Assembly: GCA_022824025.1 (NCBI GenBank)
Contig: JAJEBF010000008.1
Span: 1 to 64,000 of the forward strand
Source: Caldilineaceae bacterium
GTDB lineage: Bacteria > Chloroflexota > Anaerolineae > Caldilineales > Caldilineaceae
DNA: 64,000 bases
Direction of reading: 5' to 3'
Shown: positions 56,251 through 64,000 of the stretch, in pieces
Layout: each line of letters begins with the position of its first letter
How positions within the stretch are numbered: position 1 is the first letter of the stretch
Made by a program: the position numbers and the translations under genes
Notes under the pieces: generated by a model
Databases searched by the model: none
What the model saw: only the letters and a program-made list of their open reading frames with translations
Told to the model about the DNA's origin: nothing

Positions 56251-57594
56251 ATGCAGAACCGACAATGGCAGAGCAGTCTCAGCTTCAAAGCGCTGATTGT
56301 CCTCGCCCTGACCGCCATGCTTCTCGCTGCCTGCGCCCCGATCGCGCCGGCTGACGACGGCGGTATGGCGGCAATGGACGAAAAGGTAACCATTACCTGG
56401 GCCATGTGGGGCAGCCCCGCAGAGGTCGCGACCCATCAGTCCGTGGCCGATGCCTTTATGGAAGAAAACTCTGATATTGCCATCGAGATCCTGGCCGAGC
56501 CCTGGGGTGACTACTTCACCAAGATCCAGACCCTCTGGGCCAGCGGTGACTCGTCGGTCGTCCCCGATGTCCTGTTCCTCTCGCCCATCGTGAACTATGC
56601 CTCGGAGGGCGTGCTGGAAAACCTTGATCCTTGGATCGAGGCCAGCGGCTACGACGTCGACGACTACTGGCCGTCCCTGCTGCAGTACGGCATGTACGAG
56701 GGCAGTGTGTACGGCCTCCCGCGCGACATCGGCCTCGAAGTGCTCTACTACAACATCGACATCTTCGACGAGGTCGGCGTCCCCTATCCCGATGACACCT
56801 GGACCTGGGACGATCTCAAGGCCGTCTCTGAACTCCTGACCGTCGTCGAAGACAGCGGCCGCGTCTCCCGCTATGCTCTGGGCATGGAGGGCGGCAAGTG
56901 GCTTCTCTGGGTTATGCAGAAAGGCGGCATGGCCCTCGACGACATGCGCAACCCCTCACGCTGCGCTCTGGCAGATCCGGAAGCTGTCGAAGCCGTACAG
57001 TTCTTCCGCGACATGATCGACAGCAACTACTTCATGCCTCCGGCCAACATGAGCCAGGCCGGCGGTGATGCCGCCGTCTTCCAGAGCGGCCAGGTGGCGA
57101 TGATCATCCAGAACGCCAGCCGCGTCTCGGCCTTCAACTCCGCCGGCATGAACTACGATGTCTCCGTCATCCCGATTCCCGCTGACGGCCAGCGCGCCTC
57201 CGCCGCCGGCGGCGCCGCCTGGGTGATGAGCTCACTCAGTGACAACAAGGAAGAAGCCTGGGAATTCCTGAGCTGGCTCCAGAGCACGGACGGCGGCCAG
57301 CGCATCTACACCGCCTCCGGTGAGATCCTGCCGGCGCTGCAGTCCACCGCCAAGTCCGACGCCTTCCTCAACAGCGGCCAGCCGCCCACCAACCGCCAGG
57401 CCTTCATCACCGAAGGCGAAAACGCGCGCATGGGCCGCATCGGCTACTTTGTCGAATATAGCGAAATTAACGGATCCTTCGTCAACCCCGGACGCGATCA
57501 GATCCTCATCGGCGAAGTCTCTGTCGCAGACGGTTTGAACGCCATCTGCGAGCAGGTCGACGCATTCCTGGCCGACAACGGATTCCCCAAGTAA
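56251..57594 (+). CDS. Sugar ABC transporter substrate-binding lipoprotein
   Basis: 447 residues from ATG 56251, with GGGAGGAAAG ahead. The signal peptide ends in a lipobox (LLAACAPI). The mature part is a type-1 solute-binding protein fold of the extracellular family 1 type, with ITWAMWGSPAEVA near the start and VLFLSPIVNYASEG, LPRDIGLEVLYYNIDIFDEVGVPYPDDTWTWDDL as hallmarks. It should bind an oligo- or monosaccharide outside the membrane and deliver it to the two permeases encoded next. It is probably made in excess, since a strong hairpin follows the gene. Confidence 0.92.
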   Translation: MQNRQWQSSLSFKALIVLALTAMLLAACAPIAPADDGGMAAMDEKVTITWAMWGSPAEVATHQSVADAFMEENSDIAIEILAEPWGDYFTKIQTLWASGDSSVVPDVLFLSPIVNYASEGVLENLDPWIEASGYDVDDYWPSLLQYGMYEGSVYGLPRDIGLEVLYYNIDIFDEVGVPYPDDTWTWDDLKAVSELLTVVEDSGRVSRYALGMEGGKWLLWVMQKGGMALDDMRNPSRCALADPEAVEAVQFFRDMIDSNYFMPPANMSQAGGDAAVFQSGQVAMIIQNASRVSAFNSAGMNYDVSVIPIPADGQRASAAGGAAWVMSSLSDNKEEAWEFLSWLQSTDGGQRIYTASGEILPALQSTAKSDAFLNSGQPPTNRQAFITEGENARMGRIGYFVEYSEINGSFVNPGRDQILIGEVSVADGLNAICEQVDAFLADNGFPK

Positions 57595-57614
57595 TCAGGT
57601 TCATTCCGAGGGAG

Positions 57615-57652
57615 GCAGGGGGAGAAGGCTTCGTCGCCTTCCCCCCCTCCCC
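57615..57652 (+). terminator. Intercistronic hairpin between binding protein and permease genes
   Basis: A G-rich left arm (57615-57630) pairs with a C-rich right arm (57637-57652) around the loop TTCGTC. There are about 13 base pairs and two mismatches. No T tract follows, so it more likely stabilises the upstream mRNA or partly stops transcription, a common way to raise binding protein over permease. Confidence 0.5.
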
Positions 57653-57683
57653 TTCGGTTTCCTGACTTGATTTCCTACCTCAC

Positions 57684-58646
57684 GTGACCGCGCAAACGGC
57701 CCCCGCACCCCAACATATCGCCGTTTCCCGCTGGCGCCGCTACCGGCCCGACCAGCAGTGGGAAGCCTATCTGTTCCTGCTGCCCAGCTTCATCGGCTTC
57801 CTGGTCTTCGTCGCCATCCCGGTGGTCGCATCCCTGGCGCTCAGCTTTTACGACTGGAACCTGCTCTCCCCGCCGGAGTTCGTAGGCTTCGAGAACTACT
57901 CGCAGCTCCTCACCAACGACCGGGTCTTTCGCAAAGTCCTCTTCAACACCTTCTACTTCATCGTCACCATCGTCCCCCTTCAACTTGCGTTCGGCCTCCT
58001 GCTCGCAGTGGCGCTTAACCAGGGCTTGCGCGGGCTTGAAATCTACCGGCTGATCTATTTCATGCCGGTTGTGACGACAATCGTCGCCGCCGCTCTCGTC
58101 TTTCAGTGGTTCTTCAACCGCGATTTCGGCATCCTCGCCGCAGCCATCTGGGAATTCGGCGCGACAACCGGTCTTCCCATCCAACCGCCAGACTGGCTCA
58201 ACGACCCCGACTGGGCCAAACCGGCGGTCGTGATCCTGACACTGTGGAAAAACTCCGGCTTTACCATGGTTATCTACCTTGCCGCGTTGCAGGGCGTGCC
58301 AGCCGAGCTGTATGACGCCGCCAAGGTCGACGGCGCCAGCGGCTGGCAGCGCTTCCGCTTTGTCACCTTTCCCATGGTCAGCCCGACCACTTTCTTCCTC
58401 ATGGTTATCCAGATGATCGGCGCCTTTCAGCTTTTCAGCGAGGCCTTCGTCATGACGCAGGGTGGCCCGGCCCAGGCCACGCTTACGATCGTCTACTACA
58501 TCTACCAGATGGCTTTCGAGTTCCAACGCATGGGCAGAGGAGCCGCCGTCGCCTGGGTGCTCTTTATCTTCATCTTTATCTTTACTCTCGTGCAGACGCG
58601 CCTGCAACGACGCTGGGTGCACTATGAAACAGGCGGGGAATCTTGA
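57684..58646 (+). CDS. Carbohydrate ABC transporter permease (MalF/UgpA type)
   Basis: 320 residues with six membrane segments. The EAA loop is present as ELYDAAKVDGASGWQRFRFVTFP, the contact site for the ATPase. The start is GTG 57684 with no strong ribosome site; translation may rely on the preceding hairpin region. The stop codon overlaps the next start by one base (TGATG), so the two permeases are coupled. It acts in the membrane with the binding protein upstream and the second permease downstream. Confidence 0.92.
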   Translation: MTAQTAPAPQHIAVSRWRRYRPDQQWEAYLFLLPSFIGFLVFVAIPVVASLALSFYDWNLLSPPEFVGFENYSQLLTNDRVFRKVLFNTFYFIVTIVPLQLAFGLLLAVALNQGLRGLEIYRLIYFMPVVTTIVAAALVFQWFFNRDFGILAAAIWEFGATTGLPIQPPDWLNDPDWAKPAVVILTLWKNSGFTMVIYLAALQGVPAELYDAAKVDGASGWQRFRFVTFPMVSPTTFFLMVIQMIGAFQLFSEAFVMTQGGPAQATLTIVYYIYQMAFEFQRMGRGAAVAWVLFIFIFIFTLVQTRLQRRWVHYETGGES

Positions 58647-59515
58647 TGACGACGACGCCTGCCGCGATTCGCCCCGAAACCGCTCCCGGCGCGACGTTCA
58701 GGACCGGGCGCATGGCGCTCCACGCCGCGCTGATCCTCGGCAGCGTCGCCATGCTGCTGCCCTTTGCCTGGATGCTCGCCACCTCTCTCAAGTCGCCGCC
58801 GCAGATCTTTACCTACCCTCCCTCACTTGTCCCCGACCCCGTCGTCTGGCGAAACTACCTCGACACAGTGCAGGCCATGCCGTTCGGGCGCTTCTATCTC
58901 AACAGCCTCTTCGTGGCGGTCAGTGTCACCACCCTCCAGATCCTCACCTCCTCACTGGCCGCTTTCGCCTTCGCCCGCCTGCGCTTCCGCGGCAGAGAAG
59001 TCCTCTTCCTCGTCTACCTGGCGACCCTGATGATCCCGTTCCACGTGACGATGATCCCCAACTTCATCCTGATCCGCTTCCTGCGCTGGTTCGATACCTT
59101 CTACGCCCTCATCGTCCCCACCGCCTTTTCCGTCTTCGCCGTGTTTCTGCTTCGCCAATACTTCCGCGGGATCCCCGTCGAGCTCGATGAAGCCGCGCGG
59201 ATGGACGGCGCCTCCTCCTTTCGCATTTGGGGCCAGGTGATCATGCCTCTCAGCGGGCCCGTCTTGGCCGCTCTCACAATCTTCGTCTTTCTTGGCTCCT
59301 GGAACGACTTCCTCTGGCCGCTGGTTGTCTCCAACTCCAACGCAACGCGCACAATTCCCGTCGGCCTGGCCACCTTCCGCGGCCAGTACAACACCGATTG
59401 GCACCTGCTCATGGCCGGCTCCGTCATCGCCCTGCTGCCCGTCCTCCTCGTCTATGTTTTTGCCCAGAAACGCTTCGTCGAAGGCATCACCCTCTCCGGT
59501 ATGGGCGGACGCTGA
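58646..59515 (+). CDS. Carbohydrate ABC transporter permease (MalG/UgpE type)
   Basis: 289 residues with six membrane segments and the EAA motif VELDEAARMDGASSFRIWGQVIMP. The ATG at 58646 shares its A with the stop codon of the first permease. The N-terminal 25 residues are polar and cytoplasmic. No ATP-binding subunit follows, so this system probably shares a common MsmK/UgpC-type ATPase encoded elsewhere. The exact sugar is not visible. Confidence 0.92.
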   Translation: MTTTPAAIRPETAPGATFRTGRMALHAALILGSVAMLLPFAWMLATSLKSPPQIFTYPPSLVPDPVVWRNYLDTVQAMPFGRFYLNSLFVAVSVTTLQILTSSLAAFAFARLRFRGREVLFLVYLATLMIPFHVTMIPNFILIRFLRWFDTFYALIVPTAFSVFAVFLLRQYFRGIPVELDEAARMDGASSFRIWGQVIMPLSGPVLAALTIFVFLGSWNDFLWPLVVSNSNATRTIPVGLATFRGQYNTDWHLLMAGSVIALLPVLLVYVFAQKRFVEGITLSGMGGR

Positions 59516-59634
59516 CGCCTACCTCTCCCGATTCCGGCAACCCCCCTGCAATCCCTGACAACACCGGCCGCAAAACACGCGCGTCCGCCCCTTTCCGATT
59601 TGCCAGCGAACAAATATTCTGATTCAATATACTC

Positions 59635-60258
59635 ATGACCGACCAGATCGGAGCCATCGTCAACTCCAATTCACATATCGACTACGTCTGCCAGCTCACA
59701 GGCTCTCTCGAACGCGAGCGGCAGCCCGCGCCCGATGCCTATGCCTTCGGCGCCTTCGTCGCCATCGACCTGCCCCGGCAACCAGGCGCCCCGCAGGGCC
59801 CTCCGGCAGAACCTCCTTCCCTGATCGGCGTCATCTACAACACACTCCTCGTCAATCCGAACTTTACCAACCTGGGACCCCGGCTCACCTCCCCTGCCGA
59901 ACAGACCGTGTTCAGCCCGGACCTGATCGACGAGACCGCGATGCTGGTCGGCATCCTGGCCCTCGGCTGGTATGACGGCGCGCGCATGCAGCAGGGAACG
60001 CCGCGCTTTGCAGCTGAGGTGAGCGCGCCCGTCCGCACTCTGACCGCAGGCGAAGTCCGTCAGTTCCACCGCGACACTGGCGGCAACCTGACGCTGCGCT
60101 ATGCGGCCGCGCTTCTCGCCCTCAACAACCCGCTGGTCCCTGCCCTCCTGCTGGAGATCATCGACCGCCTGGAAAGCCTCTTCCCCCGCGAACAGGCCCT
60201 CCTCCACGTCATGCGCGACAACGTTGCCTGGAAATCCATCGTTCGGCCCGCAGGATGA
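59635..60258 (+). CDS. HAS-barrel-like protein encoded with a HerA-type ATPase
   Basis: 207 residues. The N-terminal segment IGAIVNSNSHIDYVCQL, with FGAFVAIDL following, looks like the HAS-barrel beta domain found at the front of HerA-family ATPases. A helical C-terminal part (about 100-205) follows. It has no nuclease motif. The stop is 63 bases before the HerA-like gene on the same strand, so they are probably cotranscribed and may act as one complex. The family is not named with certainty. Confidence 0.65.
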   Translation: MTDQIGAIVNSNSHIDYVCQLTGSLERERQPAPDAYAFGAFVAIDLPRQPGAPQGPPAEPPSLIGVIYNTLLVNPNFTNLGPRLTSPAEQTVFSPDLIDETAMLVGILALGWYDGARMQQGTPRFAAEVSAPVRTLTAGEVRQFHRDTGGNLTLRYAAALLALNNPLVPALLLEIIDRLESLFPREQALLHVMRDNVAWKSIVRPAG

Positions 60259-60321
60259 GCCCTTCCCGCAACACCCGGCCATCATTTCCCGCGTCCCGGC
60301 TCCGGTGCAAGCGAGGTGTAA

Positions 60322-62013
<1,692 letters not shown>

Positions 62014-62042
62014 AGCCCTGCCGCGCCGCCTATCCCACCCCC

Positions 62043-62861
62043 TTACTCCACCCCCTGTAGCGGACGCCCCCACAACAACCTGCCGGCATAACGATGCGTG
62101 ATCATGCCGTCCCCGCCATCCACATGGCGCATCGCGATCTCAGCAAATAGCGCATCAGCCTCTGCCGCCTCCCTCGCGTCCATCCGGTCCCGCGAAAAGC
62201 CGTTGCGGGCATGGATGCTCTCCACCCACTCGCCAATTGGCTGCCGCCACTCGATCAAATCCGTCTTGGCGCTGCCCATCTGCCGGAAAAGCCCCCGCTC
62301 CTCCAGCTCCGCCAGAATCCCCGCCGCGCTATACGGCGCAAACTCCTTGTTCATCGAATAGCGAGCCAGCACAGGGCCCAACTCTGTCCGCATCCATTCC
62401 GGCCTCCTGTGCTCCATCCCCACCGCAACGAACAGCCCATCCTCCGCCAGCAGCCGTGCGAAGCGAGGGAATGCCACATCCCAGTTGAACCAGTGCAGAC
62501 TGGCCCCTGCCGTGATCAGACAATATGGCGGGTCCACGGAAGCCGATTCAATCGGGCCCTCGATCCAGCGCAGATTTGGGCGATCGCCCCCCGGCAGAAG
62601 TCTGCCCTCCCGGATAGCCGCCGCCGAAAAGTCCACCGCGTCCACCCGATCCACCAGCGCCGCCAGCGGACGCGCCACAAATCCTGTCCCGCAACCCGCA
62701 TCCAGCACCGTCCTCGGCACGCAGCGCTCCGGCATCAGGCCGGCCAGAAGATCAAATGTCGCCGCCGGATACCGGGGCCGGTACCGGTACGCCTGCACTA
62801 CGCTCTCGTCCTGAAAGATGCTGGAATACTCGAAGCCAAACTGGCCGGATTGCCCGCTCAT
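62043..62861 (-). CDS. Class I SAM-dependent methyltransferase
   Basis: 272 residues. Motif I is TVLDAGCGTGF (51-61) with the acidic end of strand 2 in VDAVDFSAAAI. The next core motifs are IEGPIES and LITAGASLHWFNWDVAFPRFARLL, as in the UbiE/biotin-synthesis-like Methyltransf_11 type. The substrate is not apparent. Its ATG shares ATGA with the stop of the upstream phosphoesterase gene, so the two are translationally coupled. It converges on the HerA-like gene. Confidence 0.85.
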   Translation of the reverse strand: MSGQSGQFGFEYSSIFQDESVVQAYRYRPRYPAATFDLLAGLMPERCVPRTVLDAGCGTGFVARPLAALVDRVDAVDFSAAAIREGRLLPGGDRPNLRWIEGPIESASVDPPYCLITAGASLHWFNWDVAFPRFARLLAEDGLFVAVGMEHRRPEWMRTELGPVLARYSMNKEFAPYSAAGILAELEERGLFRQMGSAKTDLIEWRQPIGEWVESIHARNGFSRDRMDAREAAEADALFAEIAMRHVDGGDGMITHRYAGRLLWGRPLQGVE

Positions 62862-63652
62862 CGCAACACCTCCGGCTCGCCCCAGGACCGCGCCCGCTCC
62901 CCCCGCAAGAAGCTGGCGATGAACTCAGCCTGCGGATGTTGCGCCTCCCGCGCCTTGCGCTCAGCCATTCCCCTGTCATACGGCACCGCCAGGTGCTCGA
63001 CCCGGTATCCGTCCTCGTCCGCCTCCAGCGCCGCATACGTGGCCCGTAGGCTCGGAATCAACGGATTGCCCACACTGCCCGGGTTGACCACATGCACACC
63101 GTCCAGATGAAAGTTCTGCGGCCAGTGCGTGTGTCCTACGCAAACCAGGTCGGCATCGCAACCCTCCAGCCTTGCGCTCATCTCCCTGTCCTCATACCAG
63201 GGCACGAACCCGTTGCCATCGTCTCGCCCCGGTGAGGCATGCGCCAGCAGAACGCGGCTGCCATTCGGCAGCGTCAGCCTTTCCTCCAGCGGCAAGCGCA
63301 ACATGAACGGCAGATGGCCCCCTGCAGCCATCGCGCCGGCCGTCCACGCAAACGACTCCAGAATCCCTATACAGTCACGCATCAAAGCAAGATCCGTCAC
63401 CTCCTCCAACGGTGTGGCCAGCGGTCTCGCTCCTGTCGTCAGATACCGTTCCGAATTGCCCCGGACGAATCGCGCGTTGGCCAGGCCCAGCACTCGCTCC
63501 ATCACCTCCAGCGGCTGCGCCCCGGCCGCCGCCAGATCACCCAGAATCCAGTATTCGTCGACCGCTCCATGATAGCGGGACCCGATATCGGCAAGCACCG
63601 CATCCAGAGCCACGCAGTTGCCGTGTATGTCCGAGAGAATCACAATACGCAT
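62858..63652 (-). CDS. Metallophosphoesterase (calcineurin-like)
   Basis: 264 residues from ATG 63652, giving MRIVILSDIHGN as in YfcE-type phosphoesterases; the frame extends to 63796, but the extra residues are not conserved-looking. The metal and catalytic motifs are complete: DIHGN (Asp8, His10), LGDLAAAG, RGNSERY, LLAHASPG and GHTHWPQNF. It probably hydrolyses a phosphodiester or phosphomonoester in the cytoplasm. The stop overlaps the methyltransferase start, which suggests joint expression. Confidence 0.88.
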   Translation of the reverse strand: MRIVILSDIHGNCVALDAVLADIGSRYHGAVDEYWILGDLAAAGAQPLEVMERVLGLANARFVRGNSERYLTTGARPLATPLEEVTDLALMRDCIGILESFAWTAGAMAAGGHLPFMLRLPLEERLTLPNGSRVLLAHASPGRDDGNGFVPWYEDREMSARLEGCDADLVCVGHTHWPQNFHLDGVHVVNPGSVGNPLIPSLRATYAALEADEDGYRVEHLAVPYDRGMAERKAREAQHPQAEFIASFLRGERARSWGEPEVLR

Positions 63653-63859
63653 AGTCAGATCGTGTCTCCTGCGCTGCCTTCCCCACCGGTTGCGGAAGGC
63701 GCTGCGGCCTGCCCCATCCCCCCCATCAACGGCGTCCGGCGTTCGCCCCGGCGGGCTGCTGGGGAAGGTTATGTTAGAATAGTTGTCGTTGCGCATCTCT
63801 TCATTCTAGCATATCCGTGGGGCTCAGGCTCCCCATCGCAGCAAGGAATTCGGCAAGAA

Positions 63860-64000
63860 ATGGCCGCCCCGCCCCTCCGCCACGAGATCGATCACGCCGC
63901 GAAACCAACAGGCTTCGCAAATGAAGAGCGCCCTTCTGCCCGACTGCAAGACGCCGCAGAACTTGCCGGCCAGATCCGGCTGGCCGCGTCGCGCCTTCAT
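63860..64000 (+). CDS. Partial hypothetical gene at the right window edge
   Basis: An open frame starts at ATG 63860 and runs off the window after 47 codons. AAGGA lies 12 bases upstream. The predicted N-terminus is Ala- and Arg-rich with a helix-like stretch, LQDAAELAGQIRLAAS. It would be divergent from the phosphoesterase gene. An overlapping frame on the other strand, from 64000 leftward, is also open, so the call is weak. No function can be proposed. Confidence 0.3.
   Translation, partial: MAAPPLRHEIDHAAKPTGFANEERPSARLQDAAELAGQIRLAASRLH

Overview
The window is high-GC bacterial DNA with about 50 protein genes on both strands. There are no rRNA or tRNA genes, insertion sequences or CRISPR arrays. 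Gene content suggests a heterotrophic member of the Chloroflexota, perhaps Anaerolineae/Caldilinea-like. The clues are an ArsA ATPase with an HSP20-like tail, a Uma2 nuclease, a CehA/McbA metallohydrolase, several SH3 or FG-GAP envelope proteins, multispanning GT39-type transferases and a MalFG-type sugar ABC system. This is inference from families; no marker gene settles the lineage.

Layout. 0.1-5 kb: a Crp/Fnr regulator, a four-SH3 envelope protein and an ArsA-like ATPase. 5-14.1 kb (minus strand): a phytoene-desaturase-like flavoprotein, an HNH nuclease with a small partner, a Rieske protein, an MFS transporter overlapping an SDR, a DUF3179-family protein interrupted by an in-frame TGA, and aldose 1-epimerase. 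14.4-17.9 kb: a lower-GC two-gene island with an AAA+ ATPase and a large subtilase. 18.2-24.9 kb: a minus-strand catabolic cluster of dehydrogenase, hydrolases, a metallohydrolase and a VOC protein. 25-30 kb: catalase, a PlsY-like acyltransferase, bactofilin, a VanZ-like protein and a CitE-like lyase. 30-32.4 kb: an unrecognised gene pair. 32.6-39.7 kb: three tandem GT39-like membrane glycosyltransferases with the same C-terminal domain. 40-42.7 kb: a GlgC gene followed by a degenerate GlgC paralog. 42.8-52.2 kb: a SUI1-like factor, a duplicated-HTH protein, a CapA-like protein, a chromate transporter, hypotheticals and topoisomerase I. 52.7-64 kb: an FG-GAP lipoprotein, DinB, Uma2, a sugar ABC transporter lacking its ATPase, a HAS-barrel protein with a HerA-like ATPase, a methyltransferase and a phosphoesterase.

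The most notable feature is the DUF3179-family gene at 11985-12989. Its two halves share one reading frame, separated only by a TGA. That TGA falls exactly where the family has the first cysteine of a C-x-x-C motif. Fourteen bases downstream is a 7-bp stem capped by the loop GGTCT, which fits a bacterial SECIS element. I read it as a selenoprotein with a U-A-P-C motif. Also notable are the AAA+/subtilase island, the likely regulatory ADP-glucose pyrophosphorylase subunit, the HerA/HAS-barrel pair and the tandem glycosyltransferases.
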